From contig NW_003101668.1 of the NCBI RefSeq assembly GCF_000003855.2, forward strand, positions 1,528,031-1,592,030: a DNA stretch of 64,000 nt, in the 5' to 3' direction. The stretch's first letter is position 1. Every line of letters starts with the position of its first letter. Positions 11,290-24,300 of this stretch are shown here, in pieces. This DNA comes from Blastomyces gilchristii SLH14081. Lineage: Eukaryota; Ascomycota; Eurotiomycetes; Onygenales; Ajellomycetaceae. The notes under the pieces were generated by a model. It was not told the DNA's origin. It did no database searches and saw only the letters and a program-made list of their open reading frames with translations. A program made the translations under genes and the position numbers.

Positions 11290-13564
11290 CTATCTTTTAT
11301 AAGCTCTATTAATAACTCTCTTTTATTCAGTGAATAAATGAGAGATAGAAAACAATGTTCTGCAATTGACACTGTTCTCTCAGTTGTTCATAATATTCAA
11401 ATAGCAAAGCATGAAGATCTGGTCTCAACTGCAGATTTTATTGATATAAAAGAAGTATTTAATCATGTTTCAAAGTCAAAGTTAATTCAGACTTTAAAGA
11501 TGTTAAAACTGCTACTTTCTTTAATAAAATAAGTTAACTGTTTTATATCTAAAAGAATCATACAACTTTTCTTTGATGAAATAAAATAAGATAAGACTGA
11601 GATAAAAATAGAAGTGCTGTAAGAATCTTCAATCTCACTCATTTTATTTATAATATACACTGTATATCTATTCAAAGATAGAAATATGAAAATAGTGCAA
11701 TCTTCAAGTTATGTAGATGATATTGATCTAGTCTACAGCTCAAAAACTATCAAAGAGAATTTAAAAGTGATTGAAAAAGCTGTAAAGGAAATCCTTGTCA
11801 GAGCAGATATCAATTAAATTCAATTTAATATGAATAAAACTGAGTTAATTCATTTCTTTTCTAGATTCAATGAGAAAGAACTATACCTAACTCTTTTAAA
11901 TAGAGAGATTAAACTCAATTTAAATGTCAAATGATTAGAAGTATGATTAAACTTCAAGTTGAATTTTAAATATCATATTCAACAAAGAACTGTCAAGGTA
12001 GAAAGACTATTAAACAACATTATCAGACTATTAAATACAGAGAGAGATCTATTCTTCCAGGCTATGAGACAGTTATATATAGTCTGCATTATCTCAGCAG
12101 CTGATTATGAAGTTCAAGTTTGATGAAATAATCAAGAAAATTTCACTGAACTCTTTCAAAGTCTGTAAAACAGAGCTTTGAGAAGAATTCTGAGAGCATT
12201 TAAATCATCTTCTATTAAAGCAATGGAAATTGAAGCTTCAATTCCTTCTTCTACTATTAGATTTGAAAAGGCCTGTATGAACTATACTCTGAGAGTTATA
12301 AAGATGAGCTCAAATCATATAATCAGAGAAAGAGTCTCTTTCTCATTTTTATCAGTTAACTCTGGAAATGAACTGAATTGAAATAGATTTCTTGATTGAA
12401 ATGAAAATAATTCTTCAAAGAAAATGCCTTCTCAACTATACAGATTATGCTCCCTGATTAAAAATCAATTTTCTTCTTTAAATGTTGAAAAAGTTGATCA
12501 TGAGAAGTTATCTCTCTGAAGAGAAAAGCTTGAATCTCTCATACACTTGTAAATAAGTGAACTATCTAAAGAGAAAGAATATGAACAGCATTTGAAGAGA
12601 ATTTCTATAATCAATATAAAAGTCTCTATTCTGATTTATTCAGATGGCTTAAAAAATGAGAATTTTAATAGATTAAATACAGACATTGCTTATACTGAAG
12701 ATAATATTAATTTTATCTCAGATTTCTGGAATTTAGGCTGTGAATCTGAAGTCTTTGATACTGAACTATTTGTAATAGTGAAAGCTTTCAAACTTATTAA
12801 AATAAAGTCTCATAAAATAAAAAATAGTTTGAAAGAGATATGAATATTCTCTGATAGTCAAGCTGCTTTAAAAAGACTTAGAAATAGTCAGATTTATAAT
12901 GATCAAATAAATCTTGAACTGATCTTAAACTCCATTTTAAAAATTCAAAAGAGAAGAATATTAAAGCTGATAATTTATCTGCACTGAGTTCCTGCTCATA
13001 TGAATATTCATGATAATGAATTGGCTGATTCAGCTGTAAAAAAAGATTTCAGAATTAAGCAGATCTATTTAAAAAATTGTGTTCTGATCTTTTATAAAGA
13101 GAAAAATAAAAGAAGCTTGTTTAGACAAGTGAAATGAAAGCTGGCAGAAACAAAAGAAGAGTATACATTATTCAAGATTTGAAACAAAACCCAAGTGAAA
13201 ATCTTATTCAATTAAATATAAAAAGAAAATATTCTCATTTATAATACAGCTGAAATTAGAATATGACTCTTTCAAATCTTATATACAAAGATTTGATGAT
13301 AGATTTGATTCAATAAAATGCTCATTCTGCAATGCAAATGAGAATTCTGAGCATATTGTAATACACTGTGTATTATACAATAGTCTCAGAGTCAGATTGA
13401 AAGAGAAGTATAATCTAAATCAATTAAATATGAGATTCTTATTCTCAACTGAGACAGGAATTAAATACTTAATAGACTTTCTATCAGAAACTCAAGTAGC
13501 TATAAGAAAATGACTGAATTCAGAAATATCTGAATATGAAGAGAAGGAAATTGATCAGATATAG
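11290..13564 (+). pseudogene. LINE ORF2 C-terminal half: reverse transcriptase, RNase H, CCHC
   Basis: The reverse transcriptase resumes with RKQCSAIDTVLSVVHNI and reaches the intact catalytic box YVDD (SYVDDIDLVYSS, about 11707-11742). RNase H follows: YSDG (12628-12639), an ELFVIVKAFK helix, FSDSQAALKRLRNSQ (about 12847-12890) and WVPAHMNIHDNELADSAVK (about 12985-13040). A C-x2-C-x7-H-x4-C motif (CSFCNANENSEHIVIHC, about 13320-13370) follows, as in Tad-clade LINEs. The frame is interrupted mostly by TGA at Trp positions and ends at a TAG near 13564. Confidence 0.85.
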
Positions 13565-13943
13565 TCTGTTAAAACAGCTATATACTATCTTTCAATAATT
13601 TGTTTCATTACAGTCTTTCATTATTTTACTTTACTTTTTTCTTTCTATTCTTTTCTACCTATCTATTTAATGTGTCTATCTTTAAGACTGTGTTCTCTTG
13701 TCTTTTATCATGTCAAATGGTTTCAAAGTATCAGAAGATGTTAAGATACTGCAATTTATAAACAGTTTTTATATTCTGAGCTGGAATTTTCTGATTTTAC
13801 ATATCTGAAATTGATGAATGTATAATAGTTAACTTTATAGATATAGGAAAAACCCTGAGAACTTTTAGTTCTCAGATAGATGTCATAGTCTCTGACTGCA
13901 TACATCTATAATTAAAGAATAATAATAATAATAATAATAAATT
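11290..13943 (+). mobile_element. Tad1-like LINE, 3' part with (AAT)n tail
   Basis: This is the continuation of the LINE after gypsy A, holding the rest of reverse transcriptase, RNase H, a CCHC zinc motif, a 3' untranslated region and a tail of AAT repeats (about 13918-13943) instead of poly(A). About 300 bp of its 3' end (13638-13943) is shared with the SINE at 16175-17252. Confidence 0.88.
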
Positions 13944-15022
13944 GAGATAGTAGTACTGAGTGTATTAATAATGAGCTCTGCAGATGCAGTTTCTGAATAT
14001 CACTGATAATAATTACTGAGATCTTTCATTAAGAGTAGTAAAGTTCATAGATTTATCTTCTTTAAGAAAACTCATTTCTCTATACTGTTTCTTGAAGTTC
14101 TTAACTAACTCTATCAAAGATATGACATCTTTATCATATCAGACATTCTTAGTTCATGTTTATATATAATCTGCATTAATAGCTAGATTCATATTTAAGA
14201 AGTCTTTCTTTAAGTTAAACTATTCAGTTATATTTGTCTCTTTGATATTATCTTCAATGAGAGATCAGTCATTTAATCACTTCTCTATATCTCTGTTTTT
14301 CAGTGCTTTGCAGAGATCATGATATTAAGTTCTTATATTATCTTAATAGTTCACAGTCATGAGTGAGAGTTGATCTCTTAATGAACAGAGAATCTTCTTC
14401 ATATTATTATTCTCACTGTGAATATGTTATAGCTCTGAGATATTCACTATTCTTTATATTATATCTTGTATCTTTGTTATATCTTCATTCATTTTCTTAT
14501 ATTTTATATATTTGATTTTTCACACAGTGATCTTGATATCATATGCTATCTTAGCCTTCACAGTGACTTCTTCTGAATACTCAGATTTCAGAGATTCTTC
14601 TAGTTCAGAGAAGATATCAGGTTTATCAAGATTGATAAAGTCTGCTACCTTCTTATTCTTTGCATATTCTAGTATATGCTTGTATCAAAGTTTTCAATCT
14701 TCAGAAACACTAAGATGTACTGTTGCACTAGACATTGTCTTGTCTGTTATATCAGTTATATTGAATGAATTGAGAAATCAGTTCAAGTATTTGAGAATAT
14801 GATCAGAAATCAGAGTGTATAACAGTCAAGAATTTTAGAATGTATATATATAAGAATCAATCATCTCAGTTTGATGAGAATCAGATATAGTATAACAGTC
14901 AAATATTTCAGACTGTATATAAATGAGAATCAATTGTCTCAGTTCAAATAATAGTTATCAGTTTGAATGAGAATTGAAATCAGTGTATCACGCTTAGACT
15001 GACCGTGTGACCGTGTCTGAGA
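13944..15022 (-). mobile_element. Ty1/copia gag remnant (element D)
   Basis: A minus-strand frame starting at 14735 (MSSATVHLSVSEDW) reads as a copia-type gag with the usual Trp-rich spacing (WKLWYKHILEYAKNKK, then NWSLIEDNIKE and WTKNVWYDKD with TGA as Trp). The frame runs into the LINE tail at 13944, so the LINE probably inserted into or abuts this element. Upstream, 14818-14996 holds repeated segments that may be LTR. No pol is present here. Confidence 0.55.
14818..14996. repeat. Dispersed repeat R (two partial copies), also at 34388-34537
   Basis: Segments reading TATAACAGTCAA, GAATCAATCATCTCAG, AGTTATCAGTTTGAATGA and ATCAGTGTATC occur here twice in degenerate form and again at 34388-34537 beside the isochore edge. 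Differences are mainly transitions. The position upstream of the copia gag start suggests LTR sequence of element D, which would make 34388-34537 a solo or truncated LTR. This is inference. Confidence 0.45.
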
Positions 15023-16162
15023 TTAGAATCAAACTTTACAGTTGTTATATTGTCTAAAAGCATTACTTCTGATCATGATTTGTATTCATCATATTGATTT
15101 CAAATCATGTTATTTCAAATATTAAAGATCTCAGATTCACTTTTTAAATAAAAATCTAGTCTCAGATAAAGAATATGTTTAAATTCTTAGTCACATTTTC
15201 ATTCTGATCTCATTATTGAAAATAATATTAAATGAGATTATAAAATCATTTCTCACTTACATAATATCATAACATAGTGCTCATTTATTGAAAATTCAAT
15301 AGAGAGTGTTATTAAATATCATTACTTTTCTGAACACAGATTATAATTAATCTCATTTTAATTAAAAAAAATATAAAATATAAAAAAAAACAAAAAAATA
15401 AAAAAATAAAAAACAAAATAACAATAAGAAAAAATCACAATAAAAAAAAAAGAAAAGCAAAGGAAAAAAATGAAAAATAAAAATAAAAAAAAATTAAGAT
15501 TACAGAGCTACAGCATTCTTAAAATACTCACTTCTCAGAGTCTTTATAATATTCATCATTAACTGTGTATTTCTCACAGTGAGAGTAACATGACTGTGAT
15601 GAGTTATTGTCTTAATATTATTTAATAAATAATCAGTATATATCTGTATAAATGTGAATAATTAGAAAATATACACTTAAAAAGTGTGATCAGAGTGAAC
15701 TCTGCTGCCACTTGAATAATATCAAGAACAGAATACTGAAATTGATGATTTCTCTCATTAATTTCACAGATAAGATGTGTGAAGATAATCTTGAGAAATA
15801 TAAGATTTTCTGACTTCTGATAAAAACAGATCTTACAGAGAGACTCTATTTTCATCATATCAGAGACTGAGTGTTATTAAAAAGTATTACTTTAATATAT
15901 ATACACTTACTGCAGTAATTCACTCTCTGTATATGTAACTGAGAGTGACAGCTTTCTCACATCACACAGCTCTCTCTGAGATACTGTCACTGATTTATAA
16001 CTCACACAGTCTTTCAGTTCAGTATGTGCTGTGTATATACAGCTCTGTGTACTGAGACTGTGTTGATTAATTATAATCTGATATAATACTCACTTTTCAC
16101 AGGCCATGTTTTATTTGATTGAGAGGGAAAGAGAATGTGACTGCTGTTTTATTTAAGAGAAG
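15023..16162. other. AT-rich decayed DNA, A-rich block
   Basis: No confident gene. A nearly pure A tract with occasional T and C fills 15361-15490. A 78-codon minus-strand frame (15622-15858) contains CKICFYQKS and a run of hydrophobic residues but no family I recognise. The 26-bp GTAACAC-type motif occurs inverted at 15869-15894. Confidence 0.5.
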
Positions 16163-16174
16163 ATGAACAATTGA

Positions 16175-17252
16175 GGCCCGGTGGCGTAGTGATTAACTAC
16201 GCTACCATGAAGCCTCAATTAGCGGCCTTCCCCCCGGGGAATGAATGTCAAGAGAGGGCAGGTTCAAACTCTGTGAGAGTCATCTTAATCACAGCTTCCA
16301 CTGTTAAGTCATAAAACAGTACTGAGGACTCCCGGGTGCACTATAGTGAATCATTATCAAGCTTAAGATGTTCATTTCAGAGGTTCCCAGGCACTAATTC
16401 TCACTGATCTTAGAATTAACAGCTTCTCAGATACTTCAAGTTAGATCAGTACTAGAGTGATTGAGATCTAGAGTGTCTGCAGAATAGTGAATCATTATCA
16501 TACTTAACTGATCAGATCTCATTCCTCTCACTCTAGACACTCACTTTCAGAGAATGAGATTTAAAAACTATCTGATTAGAACACTCTGAGTCTAGTAAGA
16601 ACCTAGATGAGATGAGACCTAGATACTCTTAATAGATGATTAGTACAAGCAAGACTGTGACAGCCAATTGATAGGCTGAAATGTCAAGATTGACAGCTGA
16701 AAGATTAGAGACTTAACTAGAATTGAATAGCTCTGATGTTATTCTTAGTGAGAATCTCACTTATGAGTAAGCTAGTTACAGAAGCTAGCTGAGCAGTGAC
16801 TCTTTAGAGAAAATGATAACCTCTGAAGCAGACCTGAGAGAACAGAGACAGCAGTCAGTTATATAAAGTGTTAAAATATATATATAGCTTAAGATGTAAA
16901 CTGTAGAGATCTTGTTCTGTAGCTCTCTTTACTATACTTGTTTCTTTCTGTTCTTTTCTATCTATCTATTTAATGTGTCTATCTTTAAGACTATGTTCTC
17001 TTTTCCTTTGTCATGATATTTTCAAATAATTTCAAAGTATCAAAAGATGTTGAAATACTGTAATTTTATAAACAGTTTTTATATTCTGAGCTGGAATTTT
17101 CTGATTTTACATATCTGAAATTGATAAGTGTATAATAGTTGACTCTATAGATATAGGAAAAACTCTGAGAACTAAAGGTTCTCAGATAGATATCATAGTC
17201 TCTGACTGTATACATCAATAATTGAAGAATAATAATAATAATAATAATAATA
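16175..17252 (+). mobile_element. Long tRNA-headed SINE (SINE A) with LINE-derived 3' end
   Basis: The head contains an RNA polymerase III A-box-like sequence (TGGCGTAGTGA, 16182-16192) and a B-box (GGTTCAAACTC, 16261-16271). The body (about 16290-16930) has no coding signal. The last 300 bp or so match the 3' end of the LINE at 13638-13943, including the AAT-repeat tail. A 12-bp duplication flanks it: ATGAACAATTGA at 16163-16174 and ATGAATAATTGA at 17253-17264, one transition apart. It is non-autonomous and presumably mobilised by the LINE reverse transcriptase. The 5' head is nearly unmutated while the body is AT-enriched. Confidence 0.8.
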
Positions 17253-17264
17253 ATGAATAATTGA

Positions 17265-18688
17265 ATCTGTAGAAGATAATTTAACTTCTTCTGTATTTAA
17301 AATTTAATTAGTCTATACTCTTCAATTTGAGAGTTTCTGAGAGTGTTTTAATAGTTTTCATATTAGCTTGAAATTAGTGATTGATTGAAGAAGAGAAAAG
17401 AGAGAAGAAAGAAATGAGAATAACTTATCTTTATAATATGAAAACAGAGAATTGCTGAAATCATTTATTCTAGTAACAAAGATCTGTTTTCTGCATGTAT
17501 CTCTGATACAGATTATATAATAACTGTATATAAAAAATATTAACAGTGCATGTATTGAATGAAGATGATATTATTATATAATACTGTAGCTGTTTCTGTA
17601 CATTACTGAAAGCTGTTAGTATTTTCTTTAAGTCTCTTTATATTTGATAAGTCAGTAATATATTTCAATACACTCTCTCTTTCATTATCATTATTATCAC
17701 TATTATCATTATCATTATCATCATCATTATCACTATTATTATTATTATTATATCATTTCTAACTATCTCTTCTGTCTTCATCTCTCTTCAATACTCACTG
17801 AAATCAATCATGTTATTTCTCTTCAAATATTCTGCAGTTCTGCAGATTACTAAGGCATGTGAGTGCTATCACAGATTAAAGAGAGAGAAGAAGAAGATAT
17901 TCAAGTGAGAGAAGACAGATTATAAGATATATTATAATATCTTAAAGAGACTCTGTAAGAGAGTAGAATAATAATGATTTTAAGTAACACTTCTGATAGA
18001 TTTAAACTGAACTAAGTATAGAAATAATACAGATAATATCACTCTTAAGAGATTGAAGAAGAAGACAGTGAAGAGTCTTATACAGTAGTAGTAAGATTAG
18101 AAGAAGTTCTAAGAATGATTTAAGACTAAGATAAAGAGAGAGAGAGAGAAGAAGAGTGTTACTATAAATAAACAGTAACAGAAGAAGATTAAGAGAGTGT
18201 TAAAGTAGAAGATAAAGAAGTCAAAACTGATAAGTTTTTTATTTATTAAGAGATAATGATTTTTAATAATACTTCTATTCTCTAATTAATTAACAGGAGC
18301 TGACAGAGAAGAAGAGAATTGAGACCTTGTTCAGATCTTAAATGTGCTTCATAATTCAGAATATTAAGAAGATAGCTCTACTCTCTGAGTATGTCAATCT
18401 ACTTACTGCTGAGATGAAACCTGAGACAGTAGATTAGAAAATGCAGAATTTTGAGATACAGGTTAATCTGACTAAGAGAGAGCAGTGAAAATCCTTCTCT
18501 GAAAAGACAGTAAAGAGAGATTTTAAGATGATTATTATCTTAAATCAGAAGAAGAAGAAGAAGAAGAAGAATAAGAAGTGAATTATAAAGAATAATAAGA
18601 AGAATAAGAAAGATAATAAGTAGAAAAGTTTTTTCTTTTTATATAGTAATATAGTCATATATATATGAATAATTTGAGTATTAAAAAT
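17265..18688. other. AT-rich decayed DNA with ATT/ATC microsatellite
   Basis: An impure ATT/ATC trinucleotide array fills about 17680-17755. The rest shows GAGA-rich and AAGAAG-rich stretches, with a Lys-rich frame near 18545-18620 resembling a basic transposase tail, but no domain I can support. GTAACAC-like motifs are near 17970 and 18245. Confidence 0.5.
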
Positions 18689-18788
18689 NNNNNNNNNNNN
18701 NNNNNNNNNNNNNNNNNNNNNNNNNNNNNNNNNNNNNNNNNNNNNNNNNNNNNNNNNNNNNNNNNNNNNNNNNNNNNNNNNNNNNNNN
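18689..18788. other. Assembly gap, 100 N
   Basis: Exactly 100 N. Round-number gaps are conventionally placeholders of unknown size, so the two flanks may not be adjacent in the genome. Confidence 0.98.
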
Positions 18789-21099
18789 AGTTGTAATCAA
18801 GTCAGGAACAATATATATATATATATATATTTAACTATCATGATTCATAAATCACTATAATGTATAAGTATCAATATTTTTTCAATATTGATATTTATAA
18901 TATTAATATATTTTTAATGATATTATCTGATAATGTAATTTAGTAACACTCTCTTTCATAATATTAATATATTTCAAGAAATATGACAGAGATTAATCAA
19001 GATTATTTATTTACTTTTATATATTGATAATATTCAATCTGAGTTAGTACTAAAACTATAACTAAGCTAAGAAATAAGATTATTTTCTCTTATATTAATT
19101 CTTCTTATACACATTAGTGATCAGTTATTGAAAATAAATTATTATCTTTCTTAAATTATTATCATATCTTCTAAATTCACTTCTTTCACTTCTTTTACTT
19201 CTATTGAAGATTTATAAACTCTTTAAGAAATCACTGTGAATTACAAAGTCTATATTATTTATAATTTAATACAGAATACTCTCTTTTAATTATGATAAAT
19301 AATTACTTTATTCTTCATATCTACTTTCAGATTATAAAATTTATGAAAAACTTAACACAAACACTGAGATGAACAATGAAATAATTATTAATAGATTATA
19401 TTATAAATTACTGAAGAGTTATCTCTCTACTATAATTACTATAACTTTATTCAGAAATATTCATTATAAACTGATCATAACTCTGAAGAAATTTTCTAAC
19501 ATCTGAAGTCATCAGAATATAGATAATAAAAGAAAAATAATCAGAAAATTACTACTTAGCTGATAAGTTACTCTATTAGATAATAATTTTTGATAACACT
19601 AACTTTCTAATTTAAAGAAAATTATGTGAAAATAATTATATATCAGTACTCTGATTTCATAACTCTCATCTGATAACTTCTGTGAATAATTACTTTATAT
19701 ATATATATCTCTGAATCTTTCTCTTTAATTAATTGAAAACTCTGAATTCTGAATACTTCTTTAAATACTTAATTTAAATCTTCATATTTCACATTAATTC
19801 TGTCTTCAGTTCAATCTCAAGATATACTATAATGTTAATATATAATATCTAAAATCAGAGTTGAAGAATTATTGAAGAGTATCTCTTACAGTGAATATAT
19901 AAACTAGTATAAATAATCTTACATTTATAAGAGTTATATGTTATTATATTGATAAGAACTGAACTTATTAAGAGATATTAATTGAATTTAAATCATTAAT
20001 CAGTAGTCATATTAAGAATTATATAATAGAGATATTAATAACTGTGATTAAAAATAACTATTAAAATATTAGTCTCAGTCTTCTTATAATTATAACTGAT
20101 AATACTGTGAATAACTATACTATAATAGAGAGCTTGAAGTAAAAATTGACTTTATATTTCTGAAATAATAAATAAGGTCATATTCTCTGCATTACTCATA
20201 TGATTCAACTTGTGATATAAATACTGATAAAGAATCTTAATATTAAGATAAAGAATAATAAGATAGCTGATTCTTAAGATGAGAATGAGATGAAAGTGAT
20301 TACTTAAGTAACTTTTATATTCATTTTATAAAAGATAATGTTTTTTGATAATACTTTTTAATATTATTTTTTAATAATACTTTTTAATAACACTACTATT
20401 AATTTTGAATAGATTGACTAATAATTTAAATATCACAGATTTGAAATATTATTAATATAATTTATATCTTCTCTAAATAATAATAATAATTCTATGATAT
20501 TTAATAAATAAATAAATCAGTTATATCACTGAATATAATACAGAATATTAGAATATAATAAAGTTTAATATATAAGATAGCTGTTCAGACTCTTTGATTA
20601 TATTAGATAATTAATTATTGAGTGTAATACACTGATTAAGAAAAGATTCAGATATTGAAACTTTCTGATATAAAGTAAACTCAGTTGAAATATATAATTA
20701 ATTTACTGTTTCAGTTTTATAAGATAATAAAGACAGTCTTAATCACTTATATATCAATACTGCAGTCAGTCTGATAAATATATAATAGTTTATTTACTTA
20801 TCTTGAGAAGCAGTTAAATCACTTAAAAAGAAATTCAGTCTGAAATAATACTATAGTACAGGCTATTATTACTGTAAGAGATAAACTGATATATTTTTAC
20901 AGTAAAACTGAACAATCTTTTACAGAGTACTATACTATAGCAGCTCTACTAGATTTCTTCTGTTAAATTAATATCTATACTTCTTAAGATTGAATAGAGA
21001 AGAAATGAGACTTATATATTAAATTAATCTAAGACTACTATAATATCAACTATCAGAGATTTGAATAAGCAGATATTCAAGATATGAAGATAGTGAAAT
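18789..21099. other. Extremely AT-rich decayed DNA
   Basis: Dense in TA and nearly devoid of CG, CC and GG. No reading frame of useful length on either strand. The stretch 20333-20395 holds three tandem variants of the GTAACACTTTTT motif. It is probably a heavily mutated transposon into which gypsy B inserted. Confidence 0.6.
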
Positions 21100-21357
21100 T
21101 GTAAGAAATCCCGCTTCTCGCGGATTCTTTACCCCTATTCCTATCTCTCGCGTAATCAATAGAGTTAGCAGCCCTTGGCTACATACAACTATATAGACTG
21201 AAGTTCACAAATACTATTCATAACTCAGCTTGAATACTATTATACATTTGATTTCTATATTTTATCTTTCTACTGTGAATACTTCTAGTAGTTAATAGTA
21301 CATATCACATCAAGCTGTAAACACCTGAATAATTATCTATGAGCACTTATTCTTACA
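21100..21357 (+). repeat. 5' LTR of gypsy B
   Basis: 258 bp, TGTAAGAAATC...ATTCTTACA. The first 90 bp or so keep GCG and CCC; the remainder is mutated. Confidence 0.92.
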
Positions 21358-21389
21358 TTTCAAGCTCAGTCAGTCAGCAATCATCTGTT

Positions 21390-24300
21390 ATGACTGAAAG
21401 ACCTAGAAACTTGTATACTTCAATCTCTGTGAACTCTACTGCAGATACTCAGAAGCAGTCATCTGAATTATAAATAACTCTTATAAAAGAAGTCTCAGAG
21501 AACTTACTAATTACTTACAGAATATCATTCTCTGTATCTGTGACAGAGAAACTCTCTGAACTTATAAATAAATCAATCTCAGTGAAGAACATTCTTGAGT
21601 ATCTTCTATGAGATCAAGCTATTTTTCTATAAGAAATGCTTACTGTCTGTAAACACTCTTGAACTGAGTTTCTAGACATGATCTTCAGAGATACTTATAA
21701 ACTGAAAAGAAACTTTCTTAAGCTGTGATTACTTAAGATTACTTATTAAATCACAATCTATAAAAGCTTTTATAAGTTTGTATTTGAAATTAACTTACAA
21801 GTCTGACTGTGTGATATAAAAGATGAAGAAGCTATTATCTATGTAATAACAGATCTCTACTACATTAAAGTCAAGAACTGACTGAATTATCTAGAGAATG
21901 ATTACAAGAGATCTCACTAATCTGTTCTTAAGATCTATCTAGAGAATAAGTTGAGAGACTTTATAAGCTGAACAGAGAACATCTGAGCTGTAATTATCAA
22001 TATTAGAAAAAGAGGTGAGAAATCTGATGAAGACTACTTACAGTGCTTTATAAAATTATGATATGAATTGAGATCTGTGAAAACAGAGCTCTGAAACAAG
22101 ATCTGAATAATAATATTTATAAAGAAGCTGAATAAAGATATGTAGAATAAGCTTATTAAGTAAGACTCTAAGTTCTTAACTCTGAAGAAACTGATGACTC
22201 TTATTCACTGCTTGTGAATCACTGTAAGAGTCACAGATCTGTAGAGAGTAGATCACTGACTAGTTCTGTAAAAGTTGAAATAACAGAGAACAGATTTATC
22301 AGAAAAAGATAATAAGATATAGAGAGATTTGTATCTGACTGCTGAGCAGAGAGAAAGAGCTTTATAAGCTTCTATGAATAGAGTATATAACAGAGAGATT
22401 AAGAAAAAGAGACTCTGCTTCATCTGTTCTAAATTAGAACATCTCTGTATAAACTGTTCAGACAAATCAAAATAGAAATTTGAGAAGTTATAGACAGAGT
22501 CAGTAACAGCCTTCTTAAGAGTTTTAAAGCTGATATCTGAATCTGTTGCTTCTCTGATAAAAATGCTTACTTGTAAAGAGAGACTATGCTGTGATACTGT
22601 CACTCTATAAACATGAGAAGTATTAATAAACTCAGAATCTCAGGTCACTATAGTGTCTCTAAAGCTCACAGAGTGAATAAGCTGAATAATGAAAACTGAG
22701 AATCTGCTCTTATAATAAGCAGAGTATGAGAACTCAGATCTGAGAGCTGAGAAACTTATAAGAGTTATTTTTAAATTACAAGATCTCTTCAGAATCTGAA
22801 GAAGATTTACAGAAACTGTGATTATTATAAATATCACAGATAACATGTACTTAAGACTTGTATAACTTCAAAGACACAATCTGTACATAGCTGTTTATAA
22901 GTCAGATTTATACTTCTAATTAGTATTAACAGACTTACTTACAGAGATAGAATCAGTTAATGCTGTAGAGTTAGTTAGAGAAGATAAGCTCATCTATATA
23001 ATAACTTTATAAATGTCTGAGAACTTCACAGTCATGAAAACTGAGCTTCAGATATCAGAGAAATACTGAGATCTTGCAGAGATATTTAGCTCAGTAAAGA
23101 CAGCTGAGCTTTCTTCTCACTGTGAGAAGAATCTGATAATAGATTTGATAGAAGAGTAGAAACTCTTCTGAGAATCAATCTATAAGCTCTCTTATTATAA
23201 GACAGAGGTCTTATAAGTCTATATAAAGAAGAATATGAAGAATGACTTTATTTAATCTTCACAGACCTCTGTGAGAGTCTCTGTGATATTTATAAAAAAG
23301 AAGAATGAAGATCTCAGATTGTATGTAGACTACTGTAATCTGAACTTCAAGATAATAAAGAGTTACTATTCTCTATCTCTGATTGAGAATGTAATCAACT
23401 GTCTCACAGAAGCTGTCATATTCATACAACTGAATGTAATTAATATATATACACAGCTGCAAATACAGACTGAGAATGAATAAAAGACTGTCTTTAGAAC
23501 TACACTGAGATTGTTTGAATATTTAGTAATGTCTTTTAATCTGACTAATATCTCTACAGTATTTCAGTCTTTTATTAATAAAACACTTCATATATATCTG
23601 AATATCTTTATAATAATATATCTGAATAATGTGATGATGTACTCTATAAAGAAGAAAGAACACACTGAGTATATATGAAGTATGTTGAAGATCTTAGATA
23701 AGATAGAACTGTATATTAAGCTTATAAAGTGTAACTTCAGTACTTATTAAATTAATTTCCTAGAATATGTAATCACTGCAGATGATATTCAGATGAAATC
23801 TTTATAAGTTAAGACTATTCTATTATAATCAGAGTTAACTAGTATTTATAAGATTCAGATCTTTCTAAGCTTTGTGAATTTCTATAGATAATTTATCTTT
23901 GTATTTATAAGAATCTTCTTAACTCTTACAGACATACTGAAGAATGAAAATAAGAAGAAGTCATTCTATGAATGAAGAATGAAAAGATTATTAAGAAGAG
24001 AGAGCTGTAAGAACTTTCTTATCTCAGAAGCTTATAAGATCTTTATAAAATTAAAACAGATATTTACAGATGCAGTGATACTATTTCACTTTGATCTCTT
24101 ACTCTTAATTATATTAAAGACAGATATCTTCTTCTTTATAATTTCACAAATAGTCTCATAACTACAGTTAAATAAGAACTGAGTTTTAGTAGTCTTTTTC
24201 TTATAAAAGATGCAACTTATGAAGATTAACTATAATATTTATAATCAGAAGCTTCTTATAATAGTGAAATTCTTTCATCACTGATATCACTACTTTAAGA

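Noticed and set aside
15361..15490. Centromeric or telomeric repeat
   Set aside because: It is an irregular A-rich tract with no repeat unit and no telomere motif.
17680..17755. CRISPR-like array
   Set aside because: Simple trinucleotide microsatellite without spacers, and the genome is eukaryotic.
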